The notes below the pieces were generated by a model, which saw nothing but the letters and a program-made list of their open reading frames with translations, was not told the origin of the DNA and ran no database searches. A program made the position numbers and the translations under genes. Below are positions 34,539 through 43,504 of a DNA stretch of 64,000 bases, piece by piece (the stretch's first letter is position 1; every line of letters begins with the position of its first letter). The stretch is from Duganella rivi (GTDB taxonomy: Bacteria > Pseudomonadota > Gammaproteobacteria > Burkholderiales > Burkholderiaceae_D), in assembly GCF_009857435.1 (NCBI RefSeq), contig NZ_WWCK01000005.1, positions 310,001 through 374,000 on the forward strand, written 5' to 3'.

Positions 34539-37358
34539 TTATTTACTGCTTACCAACAATCCGGGCTCGATCGTCACATGGCCCTCGATGCCGCTGCCCT
34601 GTCCCGGCTCGGCTTCGATCAGCACATTGATCTCGCGCTTGCCGGCGCCGGCCGGCAGCGTGACGTCCAGCGGCTCGGCCGCATAGCTGTCCTTCTTGCC
34701 GATCAGCTGGCCATTGAGCCAGATCTCTGCCTTGCCCTTGATCGAGGCGAAGCGAATCCGTCCCGTGCCGGTCGCCAGATTTTTACGCGGCGTGAAGCTG
34801 GCGCGGTACAGGTGGTACTTGCTGCCCGCAGCGGCGCGCATCGGCGGCGAACCCCAGCCCCAGGTATTCATGTCGAAGCTGGCCAGTTTCTGGTTCGGAT
34901 CTGGACGCGCATCGCCGTCCGGCGCGATGCGCCAGCTGCGCACAAAGGTCAGCGGCGCGTCGGCGCTTGCCACGTACGGAATCGCTGCGACCTGCTGCAC
35001 CGGTATCGTCACGCTGGCGGCCTGCAGGCCGGCGGCGCTGGCGTTGATGGTGATCGCGTCCTTGCTGTCGTAGTTGGTCTGCACGATCAACTGTGCGAGG
35101 CCGTTGAACAGGCGGCGCGTTGCGCCCTTCTCGTCTTCGTGCGAATTAGGATCGCCGTTGCCATGACCGATGGAGCGCCCGCCACCACTGACGGCAAAGG
35201 TCACCTCGTTATCAGCCAGCGGCACCGCGCGGCCCTGCGCATCGAGCGCGCGCACGGTGATCGGCATGGCGTCATGGCCGTCGCCCGCCAGCTTCGCGCG
35301 ATCCGGGATCAGCTCCAGCTTTACTGGCGCGCCGGTGGTTTCCACCGAGGTGCGCACTACTTCCTTGCCGCCCTTGTAGCCGATGGCTTCCAGCTTGCCC
35401 GGCTCGAAAGCGACGTTGAAGTTATTCATGCGGTACGGGTCGACCTTCTGCTCGCCCAGCGCGCGGCCATTCAGCAGCAGCTTGATGGTTTCGACGTTCG
35501 CCATCACCATCACGCGCACGTTCTCGCCCTGCTTCCAGTTCCAGTGCGGCGCGATGTGGATCAGCGGCTTGTCCTTGATCCACTGTACCTGGTGGATGTA
35601 GTACGCGGTCTTGGCAAAGCCGTTCAAGTCCATGATGCCGAATACCGAGCTAACCGAAGGCCACTCGTTCGGCGTAGGCTCGCCGCGATAATCGAAGCCA
35701 GTCCAGACGAAACCACCCGCCACGTAAGGACGCGTATCGATGGCTTCCCATGCATCGCGGTGCGTGTTGCCCCATTGCGCGGCATCGTCGTCGTAGCTGG
35801 CAATCAGATTTTTCTCTTTCACCGTCTTATACTCGCCGCGCGTCATGAAGGCAGAGGTGTCCTCGGAACTGGTGAACGGCTTGTTCGGATAGGCCTTGTG
35901 ATACTTGTCGTAGTCCGGCACCTGGTAATTGGCACCTACCACGTCCACCGCGTGGGACACGTTCAACTCAGTGAGGAAGCCGCCGTTCATGGCGGCGGTG
36001 ACCGGACGCGTATCATCCAGCGCTTTCACCGCAGCCGACATGCGTCGCACCATCTCGTAACCGACTTCGGTCGCCTGCACCGGTTCTTCATTAAAGACAG
36101 ACCACAGCACCACACCCGGATGATGGCGGTCGCGCTTGACCATCCACTCCAGCTGCTTCATATAATCCGGCGACGGATTGAAATTGCGGTTCTCGTCCAT
36201 CACCACGAAGCCCAGGCGATCCACCAGATCCAGCACTTCCGCCGCAGGCGCATTGTGCGAGAATCGAATCGCGTTCACGCCCAGCTCCTTCAAGCGACGC
36301 AGACGATACTCCCACACCGAATCAGGCACCGCCACGCCAACACCGGCATGATCTTGGTGGATGCACACGCCTTGCAGCTTGACGTGCACGCCGTTCAGGA
36401 AGAAGCCTTGCGCGGCGTCGAAGCGGATGGTGCGGAAACCGGTATGCAGCGAGGTTTCATCCACCGCCTTGCCAGCTTGCAGAACGCGCGTGGTCACGCG
36501 ATACAGATTGGTTTTCTCAATCGACCACAGGGCGGGATTATTGATCGTTACCGGCAGTTGCACAGCGCTGGTGCCCAGCACACTCACGCGCGCAGGCGCG
36601 GTACGCTGCGCGACCTGCTTGCCGGCTGGGTCGTAGACGGTCACTTCCACAATCACATCGCCGGCCGTCTTGCCGCTGTTATTCAGCGTGACTTCGACCG
36701 GAATGCTCCACTGTTTATCTTTCACAAGGCGCGGCGTGGCGTGCACGCCGTCCGTCACCACGTGCAGCGGGCTGCGTTTCACCAGCCAGCTATGGCGGTA
36801 GATGCCTGCGCCCTCGTACCACCAGCCCTCCATCGCTTCAGCATCAACGCGAATGGCGATGGTGTTCAGCGCATCGCCGTAGCGCAAGTACGGCGTGATG
36901 TCAATGTAGCTGGCGTTATAGCCCGACCAATTGCGGTTGACCACATTACCGTTCACCCAAACCGTGGCGTGGGTGGCGATGGCGTCGAACTGCAATTCAA
37001 AATGCTTGCCGCGATCCGCAGGATCGACTTTCAGGTAGCGGCGATACCAGCCGATGCCGCGCGGACGATAGCCTTGCGAGACATTCGCTTTCGGATCGAA
37101 CGGGCCTTCCACCGCCCAGTCGTGCGGCAGGTCGAGGCGGCGCCAGTCCGAGTCGTCGTATTCATTACCGGCAGCGCCGCCGGCGCTACCGGCTTTGGCG
37201 TTGCCGTAGGATTCTTCGTGCCCAAGGATAGGCGGCTGCACGATATCGCCCTGGTGGAACAGCCAGCCGCGGTCGAGCGACAAGCGCTCGCGCGGTGCGG
37301 CGCTTGCTGTCACACAGGCCAGCATCAGCAGAACAGTAGCAATCAGTCTTATTTTCAA
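34539..37358 (-). CDS. Secreted glycoside hydrolase family 2 beta-galactosidase
   Basis: This is a 939-residue exported glycosidase. The signal peptide is KIRLIATVLLMLACVTASA. The jelly-roll sugar-binding domain (residues about 20-200, LDLPHDWAVEGPFDP) is followed by an Ig-like domain, the TIM barrel with acid/base Glu in WSVFNEEPVQATE and the putative nucleophile in KPFTSSEDTSAF, then C-terminal beta domains. The start is taken as TTG 37358, which has GGGAG seven bases upstream. The in-frame codons further up lie inside a terminator hairpin. It follows the TonB receptor gene in the same direction. The substrate is probably a beta-galactoside, judging from neighbours. Confidence 0.88.
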   Translation of the reverse strand: MKIRLIATVLLMLACVTASAAPRERLSLDRGWLFHQGDIVQPPILGHEESYGNAKAGSAGGAAGNEYDDSDWRRLDLPHDWAVEGPFDPKANVSQGYRPRGIGWYRRYLKVDPADRGKHFELQFDAIATHATVWVNGNVVNRNWSGYNASYIDITPYLRYGDALNTIAIRVDAEAMEGWWYEGAGIYRHSWLVKRSPLHVVTDGVHATPRLVKDKQWSIPVEVTLNNSGKTAGDVIVEVTVYDPAGKQVAQRTAPARVSVLGTSAVQLPVTINNPALWSIEKTNLYRVTTRVLQAGKAVDETSLHTGFRTIRFDAAQGFFLNGVHVKLQGVCIHQDHAGVGVAVPDSVWEYRLRRLKELGVNAIRFSHNAPAAEVLDLVDRLGFVVMDENRNFNPSPDYMKQLEWMVKRDRHHPGVVLWSVFNEEPVQATEVGYEMVRRMSAAVKALDDTRPVTAAMNGGFLTELNVSHAVDVVGANYQVPDYDKYHKAYPNKPFTSSEDTSAFMTRGEYKTVKEKNLIASYDDDAAQWGNTHRDAWEAIDTRPYVAGGFVWTGFDYRGEPTPNEWPSVSSVFGIMDLNGFAKTAYYIHQVQWIKDKPLIHIAPHWNWKQGENVRVMVMANVETIKLLLNGRALGEQKVDPYRMNNFNVAFEPGKLEAIGYKGGKEVVRTSVETTGAPVKLELIPDRAKLAGDGHDAMPITVRALDAQGRAVPLADNEVTFAVSGGGRSIGHGNGDPNSHEDEKGATRRLFNGLAQLIVQTNYDSKDAITINASAAGLQAASVTIPVQQVAAIPYVASADAPLTFVRSWRIAPDGDARPDPNQKLASFDMNTWGWGSPPMRAAAGSKYHLYRASFTPRKNLATGTGRIRFASIKGKAEIWLNGQLIGKKDSYAAEPLDVTLPAGAGKREINVLIEAEPGQGSGIEGHVTIEPGLLVSSK

Positions 37359-37375
37359 AATCGTCTCCCAAATGG

Positions 37376-37412
37376 AAAAAAAGCGGAGTAGCGCCATCAC
37401 GCACCACTCCGC
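37376..37412 (-). terminator. Terminator between the TonB receptor and the GH2 gene
   Basis: On the minus strand GCGGAGTGG pairs with CTACTCCGC (one wobble) across a 12-base loop and is followed by seven Ts. It lies 28 bases after the receptor stop and just before the GH2 ribosome site, so read-through into GH2 is probably reduced. Confidence 0.8.
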
Positions 37413-37439
37413 AAGACCACGATAAAGGATTACGCGTGC

Positions 37440-40046
37440 TTACAGCTTGAAGGTCAGACCCAGGTTAAAGCGGCGGCCGAACTCGGTGACTTCCTGCTGT
37501 CCCGGAATGTTGGCGCTAGTGTAGACCGCTTTTTGGTTGGTCAGGTTGTCGATGCCGAAGCGCAGTTGCAGGTTAGGCGTCAGCTGCTTCGACAGGTTCA
37601 GGGTCAGGTAGGTCTCGGCTTCGTTCATGATCAGCTGACCAGCGCCCCAGGTTGGGTTGCGGGCAAACTTGCTGTGATAGTTGGCCGACAGGCGCGCTTC
37701 GTAGCCTGCTTTCTCGTACCACAGGGTTACGCCGCCGTTGTGCTTCATCAGGCCCTCGATCGGGTACGGATCGTTGACCGGCGTCTGCTCCTTGATATTG
37801 CTGGTGGTGTAGGAGTAGCTGCTGAAGATACCTAGGCCATCCCATGGCGCCGGCAGCGAAGTGAATGCCTGCTGATAAACCAGCTCCAGACCGCGAATGT
37901 CGCCGCCTTCACCGTTCACCGAGCGGGTGATGGTCGCATTGCGGCCATTCACCACAGTGGTGTCGCTCTCGATAGCGATGTAGCGCGATACTTTCTTGTA
38001 GAAGCCACCAGCCGACAGCAGCGAACCTTTGCCGAAGTACCACTGGTAGGACAAATCAACCTGATTCGCCATCATCGGCTTCAGTTCAGGATTACCTGCG
38101 CTGCCGGTGACTGGCTGGCTGGTGTCGGTGTTCACGCTCAGATTACGCGAGGAACGCATTTCGTCCAGCGGTGCACGCGACATGGCGCGGGCTACGCCGA
38201 AGCGAATCTGGCGTTCCTGCGCTTCATCCAGGTTGAAAATCAAGTTCAGGCTAGGCAGAACTTCGGTGTACGAGGTACCACCTTCGGTCGCAGTTGGCTT
38301 GGCGCCGTTAATCGACTGCATGCCGTAGCCGGTTTGCTTGGTGTGCACCAGGCGCACGCCGACGTTACCGCGATAGGTTTTGCCAAACGCTTCGCCATCC
38401 AGATCGCCTTGCACGAAGGCCGAGGTGCTGCGCTCCTTGACCTTCCAGCCAGCCAGCGCGTCGTTCTGAATCTGCCAGTCTTCCTGCTTCTGGCCATTCG
38501 GATTGAAGGCGTTGCCGCCAAATGCGGAAGCGATGGTGCTGTCCCAGTCTTTCAGGCCGATGAAGGCTGGGTAGCCATCAACGTTGATGGTCTCGTAGGC
38601 TGATGCCGGAATCGCCGACGTAGGCTGCAAAGTCCACGTGGTCTGGTGGTAGCTCTTCTCGCGATCGGTCGCGCGTACGCCGACCTTGATGCGGCTGACA
38701 ACACTGCTGTCGATCGAGCGCGATGCGCTCAGGGCTGCAGCATTCAGCTTGTCCTTCACGTGGCCATCATTGTCGATGTACAGCGATGGTGCGCCGAAGT
38801 TGGAGACCTTGCCGCTGTCGATGCCGAAGCTGTAGTTCTGCACTTCGTCGCCCGGGAACGACCAGGTGACAGGCACGCTGCTATTGGCATACTGGCGCAG
38901 GTCGCGCCATGCGCTGCCGCGGCGGGCGTGCGAGGACGACAGGTCAGCGTCGATCTTCCACTCGCCGGCATTGAACTTACCGTTCAAGCCACTGGCGGCG
39001 ACACTGGTGTCCTGCACGTAGATGAAATCATTGTTGATCAAGCTGGCGTTGCTGATGGTGCCGCCGACCACGTAGCCGTTGCGCACATCGAGGTTGCTGT
39101 AGTTGGCCGAGTTGCCGCCATCCCAGTTGCCAACGCCGTCAACCCAATGCTGCAGGCCGCGTTCCTTGATCTTCGCTTCCGCGTAGTAGGTGTCGGCGGT
39201 AATCTGCACGTCGTTGTTCGGCTTCCACTCGACTTTACCCAGCAAGCTGCCGCGCTTGTCCTTGCCTTGACGTGCTTCGTCCTGGAAGCCCCATGGCAAC
39301 TTGTCTACTTTGCCGTCGCCAGTGACGTCAACCGAGTTGGTTTCATTGAAGCCCCAGTGGCGCTTGTTCTTCTGAATCGCCGGCTGATCTTGATAGCTGA
39401 AGGCCAGCGCGGCGCCAATCGTTTTGTTGGCAAACTGGTCGACATACACGCCGCCGACACGCGGCGCGGTCTTGTCGGCGCCTTGAATATCCTTGGCCAG
39501 CGGGTAGTACAGCGCATCTGCGCGCAGCACCACTTGGCGGCCATTGGTCTTCAATGGCGACACGGTTTGCAGGTCGATGGTGGTGGCAATGCCGCCTTCC
39601 ACCACGTCTGCTTGCTGCGTCTTGTAGACGGTGGCGCCGCTCAGCGACTCCGATGGAAACTGCTCGAAACGCACGGCGCGGTTAGGCTCCGACGATGCCA
39701 GCTCGCGGCCGTTCAAGGTCGCGCCGATGAAGCGTGGGCCCATGCCACGCGCTACGATCTGCGATGCGTTGCCGCGATCAAGACCCGACGACAAGCCCGG
39801 CAAGCGTGCCAGCGATTCAGCAATGGTGGTATCCGGCAGCTTGCCAATGTCTTCCGACGAGATCACTTCCACGATGCTGTTGGACGCTTCCTTGGCCGCC
39901 AGCGCATTGCGCACCGACGCGCGAATACCGGTCACGTTCACTTGCTGGATGTCGCCTGCGGCGGCTTCCTGCGCCAGGACGTCTTGTACGATCAGGGGGG
40001 AAGTGAAGAGCGTGGCAATGAGCCAGCTCATTTTTTTGTGTTTCAT
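37440..40046 (-). CDS. TonB-dependent outer-membrane receptor, carbohydrate type
   Basis: The 868-residue receptor has a signal peptide (KMSWLIATLFTSPLIVQDVLA) and an N-terminal plug containing IQQVNVTGIRASVRNALAAK and ISSEDIGKLPDTTIAESLAR. A 22-stranded barrel ends in FGRRFNLGLTFKL with the terminal aromatic segment. The plug motif is that of the large Caulobacter/Xanthomonas/Alteromonas receptors for plant or algal oligosaccharides. GGAG precedes the ATG. Placed with GH2, GH35 and galactose genes, it probably imports galactosides. No SusD-like partner is present. Confidence 0.92.
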   Translation of the reverse strand: MKHKKMSWLIATLFTSPLIVQDVLAQEAAAGDIQQVNVTGIRASVRNALAAKEASNSIVEVISSEDIGKLPDTTIAESLARLPGLSSGLDRGNASQIVARGMGPRFIGATLNGRELASSEPNRAVRFEQFPSESLSGATVYKTQQADVVEGGIATTIDLQTVSPLKTNGRQVVLRADALYYPLAKDIQGADKTAPRVGGVYVDQFANKTIGAALAFSYQDQPAIQKNKRHWGFNETNSVDVTGDGKVDKLPWGFQDEARQGKDKRGSLLGKVEWKPNNDVQITADTYYAEAKIKERGLQHWVDGVGNWDGGNSANYSNLDVRNGYVVGGTISNASLINNDFIYVQDTSVAASGLNGKFNAGEWKIDADLSSSHARRGSAWRDLRQYANSSVPVTWSFPGDEVQNYSFGIDSGKVSNFGAPSLYIDNDGHVKDKLNAAALSASRSIDSSVVSRIKVGVRATDREKSYHQTTWTLQPTSAIPASAYETINVDGYPAFIGLKDWDSTIASAFGGNAFNPNGQKQEDWQIQNDALAGWKVKERSTSAFVQGDLDGEAFGKTYRGNVGVRLVHTKQTGYGMQSINGAKPTATEGGTSYTEVLPSLNLIFNLDEAQERQIRFGVARAMSRAPLDEMRSSRNLSVNTDTSQPVTGSAGNPELKPMMANQVDLSYQWYFGKGSLLSAGGFYKKVSRYIAIESDTTVVNGRNATITRSVNGEGGDIRGLELVYQQAFTSLPAPWDGLGIFSSYSYTTSNIKEQTPVNDPYPIEGLMKHNGGVTLWYEKAGYEARLSANYHSKFARNPTWGAGQLIMNEAETYLTLNLSKQLTPNLQLRFGIDNLTNQKAVYTSANIPGQQEVTEFGRRFNLGLTFKL

Positions 40047-40189
40047 TGTGCATCTCCAGTGTTTGTATTTGTCCCGTCTCTGGTGAAGATGTGGACGGAT
40101 AACCGGATGCTAACGAAACACGAATTTACTAACCAATAGCTATTTTAGTTTCGGCCATACCAAGTTCGTATATCAGACAACGTTGCAAC

Positions 40190-41152
40190 TCAAGCAGGTG
40201 CGCGATAGTGAGGATAAATGCTGGCTGCGGCGTCGCGCAGCGCGGCGAGCATGGCGTCGGCGCCTGGCGAGAGTTGATGTCGCTTGCGCGTCACAATGCC
40301 GAACGAATCCATGCTCACGCCAAGATCGAACGGCAAAGCCTTCAGCAGGCCTGCATCAAGATAGGGCTGCACGGCTTCTGCGGGCAGCGCCACGATCATG
40401 TCGTTATTCAGCAGGAGGCTAGCAACGACGGGCATGTCCAGCGTTTCGACGGTTTCTGCGGGCTGCTCCAAACCGTGCGACAGGAATAGCGCAGTCAGAC
40501 GGTCGCGCAGAATCGAGCCCGCTGGCGGCAGGATCCAGCACTGCTCCATCAAGTCTTCCAGCTTTAAATCGCTGCGCCCAATCAGTGGATGACTGGCGCG
40601 CGCGATCAGCAGATGCGGCTCGTCGGTGAGCGGCTCAAAATTCAATTCATCGGCCGCCTCGGTATCGAGGATGCGGCCCACCACCAAATCCAGTTCGCCG
40701 CTGCGCAGGCGTTCGACCAGCACTTTGCTGGTCGACATGGTGACGGCTACGTGCACGCGCGCGTGGCGCTCTTTCAGCAGATTGATCGCCTTCGGCACCA
40801 AGCCGGTGGCCGGGGCCAAGACCGTGCCGATGCCGACGCGGCCGCGCAGGCCAGACAATAACTCCATCACTTCCTGATGCGCCGCGTCCATCTCCGCCAA
40901 GGCCGCACCGGCGCGCCGGATCAGCACCTTGCCATACCAGGTCGGCGACACGCCGCGCGACAAGCGCTCGAACAACTGCACGCCCAGCGCGTGTTCCAGC
41001 TCGCCCAATAACTTGGACGCGCCGGGTTGCGTCAGGTTGGCTGCTTGCGCTGCGTGAGCGATGGAGCCGTGCCGGCCGAGTTCGACCAGCAAGACGAGGT
41101 GACGGGTTTTCAGGTGGGAACGAACAAAGCGATCCGAGCGGGAATCAGTCAT
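40190..41152 (-). CDS. LysR-family regulator of the galactose locus (GbpR-like)
   Basis: The 320-residue protein has helix-turn-helix GRHGSIAHAAQAANLTQPGA followed by SKLLGELEHALGVQLFERLS, and the effector domain has VGIGTVLAPATGLVPKAINL. The sequence resembles the GbpR/galactose-responsive branch of LysR proteins that control sugar-binding proteins in Azospirillum and Agrobacterium (from memory). It lies 52 bases downstream of the SMP-30-like gene on the same strand, between the TonB receptor and the divergent dgoD operon. The large inverted repeat at 42220-42258 is its likely target. Confidence 0.85.
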   Translation of the reverse strand: MTDSRSDRFVRSHLKTRHLVLLVELGRHGSIAHAAQAANLTQPGASKLLGELEHALGVQLFERLSRGVSPTWYGKVLIRRAGAALAEMDAAHQEVMELLSGLRGRVGIGTVLAPATGLVPKAINLLKERHARVHVAVTMSTSKVLVERLRSGELDLVVGRILDTEAADELNFEPLTDEPHLLIARASHPLIGRSDLKLEDLMEQCWILPPAGSILRDRLTALFLSHGLEQPAETVETLDMPVVASLLLNNDMIVALPAEAVQPYLDAGLLKALPFDLGVSMDSFGIVTRKRHQLSPGADAMLAALRDAAASIYPHYRAPA

Positions 41153-41204
41153 ATTGGTGATTGGTTTGATTGCCCATCATAAATGCGGGCCGCACCAGCG
41201 TCAA

Positions 41205-42128
41205 TCACCGCCCGGCCCGCGCTGAGCCGCTGGAAGCGCTACCGCCATCACGAAACAAGGCATCGGCGACACCGGGCGTCAGCCCTTTGAGCAAATCCGG
41301 CGGCAAGCCGTACAAGCCGCCTTGCGCGCCGAGCACCAGTAGTTGATCTAAGTCCGCACCGCCGAAAGCCACGCTGGCCGCCGCCTCGCGTGCCAGCGCA
41401 ATCTGCTGTAACACTTGGCCGTCGCGGTCGTATTGCACCAGCACGCCGCCCTGCACGCTCCACAGATTGCCTGCGCGGTCAAAAATCGCCGCGCCGGCGC
41501 CCTGCTCCAATAGCTCTGAAAACGGTTTCACATTGCTGACCTTGGCTCGCTCCGGGTCGTAATCGCATTGCAGGATGGCGCCGCGCACGGCATCGGCAAA
41601 CACCATGCGGCGTCCGTCCGGGCTGAAGGCAATGCTGGTGGCGCGCGCCACCGCCGGCAGCGCCAGCCGGCGCAGGCCATAGCGCGACGAGTACTGGTAA
41701 AAGCTGCCGATCGGGCGCCGGTCTTGCCCGGTATTGGCGGTGCCGAACACGAAATTGCCGGCGCGGTCGGTACAGCCATCGCTAATATTGGTGCGCGGCT
41801 CGGCGGCGTCGATCGTGACCAAAACTTGCGCCTGCAACGGCCGGTTCGGCTGCCCCTGCTGCGGCAATTCCACCATGCCGAGGCGCTTGCCCAGCCCCAG
41901 CAGCACGCGTCCGGAACTGGCGCAGGCCATCGCGCAGGCGCTTTCCAGCATGCGCACGCCGCTCGGCATGACCGGTGGCGCCGGCCATGCATACAGCTGG
42001 CTGCCGGCCGGATCCGGCCAGCGCCAGCATTGCGCGGCCGCGTCCCAGCGCAGCGCGCAGCCGGCCTGCCCGACCCGGAGTAACATAACGCCGGGAGTGG
42101 AAGCGACGGTGGTACTGGCGGAATTCAT
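41205..42128 (-). CDS. Divergent SMP-30/gluconolactonase-like protein
   Basis: The 307-residue protein has a six-bladed propeller pattern: NISDGCTDRAGNFVFGTANT, then TSIAFSPDGRRMVFADAVRG, and near the end ASVAFGGADLDQLLVLGAQG. These are the family's repeat signatures. However, the usual first metal ligand (Glu of LGEGPxW) is absent, the second Asn position reads Thr (ATSIAF for xNGIAF), and the PDG aspartate is replaced (GAAIFDRAGNLW). It may not be a working lactonase, despite its place beside galactonate dehydratase. It is divergent from dgoD and precedes the LysR gene. Confidence 0.7.
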   Translation of the reverse strand: MNSASTTVASTPGVMLLRVGQAGCALRWDAAAQCWRWPDPAGSQLYAWPAPPVMPSGVRMLESACAMACASSGRVLLGLGKRLGMVELPQQGQPNRPLQAQVLVTIDAAEPRTNISDGCTDRAGNFVFGTANTGQDRRPIGSFYQYSSRYGLRRLALPAVARATSIAFSPDGRRMVFADAVRGAILQCDYDPERAKVSNVKPFSELLEQGAGAAIFDRAGNLWSVQGGVLVQYDRDGQVLQQIALAREAAASVAFGGADLDQLLVLGAQGGLYGLPPDLLKGLTPGVADALFRDGGSASSGSARAGR

Positions 42129-42219
42129 GCGGGCGGTCCTGGCGGGCGATTTTTGACGGATCTAGTCTAAGCGAGCATGGTGCACCGCAGCTATGAATAA
42201 AGCGCTTCCAGCCATGACG

Positions 42220-42258
42220 ATATCAGATAGCTGGGATAGCCATTCAGCTATCCGATAT
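42220..42258. promoter_or_regulatory. Large inverted-repeat operator upstream of the dgoD operon
   Basis: ATATCAGATAGCTG and CAGCTATCCGATAT pair at 13 of 14 positions around an 11-base spacer, in the 227-base divergent gap between the SMP-30-like gene and dgoD. The half ATATCAGA recurs at 40170-40177 upstream of the TonB receptor, near the palindrome AATAGCTATT at 40135-40144. The sugar-locus LysR protein is the likely binder. Confidence 0.6.
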
Positions 42259-42355
42259 TGATATGGCTCCCTGCGAATTAATCATATTTCCAGTCTAGCG
42301 ACCGGGCTTAGACTGAGCGCTGTTCCCTGAACCATCCTCACCCTGATCCGATCCT

Positions 42356-43504
42356 ATGAAAATCATCAAACTGACGACCTACCGTGTTCCACCGCGCTGG
42401 ATGCTGCTCAAAATCGAAACCGATGAAGGCGTCGTCGGCTGGGGTGAACCGGTCATCGAAGGCCGCGCTCGCACCGTAGAGACAGCGGTGCAGGAAATGG
42501 AACCCTATTTGATCGGCCAAGACCCATCGCGCATCAACGACTTGTGGCAGACCATGTACCGCGCTGGCTTCTATCGCGGCGGCGCGATCCTGATGAGCGC
42601 CATCGCCGGTATCGACCAGGCGCTGTGGGATATCAAGGGCAAGGTGCTGGGCAAGCCGGTGTACGAGCTGCTGGGCGGCTTGGTGCGCGACCGCATGAAG
42701 ATGTATAGCTGGGTGGGCGGCGACCGTCCTTCCGACATCATCGAACAAATCCGCACGCTGCAAAAAGGCGGCTTCAATACCTTCAAGATGAACGGCACCG
42801 AGGAACTGGGCATGCTGGATACCTCGGCCAAGGTCGATGAAGCTGTGCGCCGCGTGGCCGAGATCCGCGAAGCGTTCGGCACCACCATCGAATTCGGCCT
42901 GGACTTCCACGGCCGCGTGGCTGCGCCGATGGCGAAAACCCTGCTGCGCGAACTGGAACAATTCCGCCCGCTGTTCGTGGAAGAACCGGTGCTTGCCGAG
43001 CAGGCAGAATACTACCCGCGCCTGGCCGAGATGACGTCCATCCCGCTGGCTGCTGGTGAGCGCATGTACTCGCGCTTCGAGTTCAAGAACGTGTTTGCGG
43101 CTGGCGGCCTGTCGATTGTGCAGCCGGATTTGTCGCACGCCGGCGGTATCACCGAGTGCCTGAAGATCGCCTCGATGGCCGAAGCCTACGACATCACGCT
43201 GGCGCCGCACTGCCCGCTGGGCCCAGTGGCGCTGGCCTCGTGCCTGCAAGTGGACTTCGTGTCGTACAACGCCGTGCTGCAAGAGCAGAGCATGGGCATC
43301 CACTACAACAAGGGCGGCGAACTGCTGGACTACGTCGTCAACAAGGAAGACTTCAAGATCGTCGACGGCTACTGCAACCCGCTGCCGAAACCAGGCCTCG
43401 GCGTGGTGGTGGACGAAGAGCGCGTGATCGAAGCGAGCAAGAATGCACCTGACTGGCGCAATCCGGTCTGGCGTCACGAAGACGGCAGCGTCGCAGAATG
43501 GTGA
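42356..43504 (+). CDS. dgoD: D-galactonate dehydratase
   Basis: The enzyme dehydrates D-galactonate to 2-keto-3-deoxygalactonate. It has 382 residues, the same length as E. coli DgoD. This is an enolase-superfamily fold with Mg ligands in [17 protein letters not shown] and [11 protein letters not shown], and the catalytic histidine in [14 protein letters not shown]. The N terminus [20 protein letters not shown] is diagnostic. It is the first gene of a long operon running to 50355; its stop overlaps the GH35 start. Confidence 0.95.
   Translation: MKIIKLTTYRVPPRWMLLKIETDEGVVGWGEPVIEGRARTVETAVQEMEPYLIGQDPSRINDLWQTMYRAGFYRGGAILMSAIAGIDQALWDIKGKVLGKPVYELLGGLVRDRMKMYSWVGGDRPSDIIEQIRTLQKGGFNTFKMNGTEELGMLDTSAKVDEAVRRVAEIREAFGTTIEFGLDFHGRVAAPMAKTLLRELEQFRPLFVEEPVLAEQAEYYPRLAEMTSIPLAAGERMYSRFEFKNVFAAGGLSIVQPDLSHAGGITECLKIASMAEAYDITLAPHCPLGPVALASCLQVDFVSYNAVLQEQSMGIHYNKGGELLDYVVNKEDFKIVDGYCNPLPKPGLGVVVDEERVIEASKNAPDWRNPVWRHEDGSVAEW

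Noticed and set aside
34578-37391. 937-codon open frame opposite the GH2 gene
   Set aside because: Antisense artefact of high third-position GC; no ribosome site and no recognisable domain.
40135-40177. Complete copy of the dgoD operator upstream of the TonB receptor
   Set aside because: Only an 8-base half and an unrelated small palindrome are present; kept as a weak hint within the operator finding, not as a separate site.
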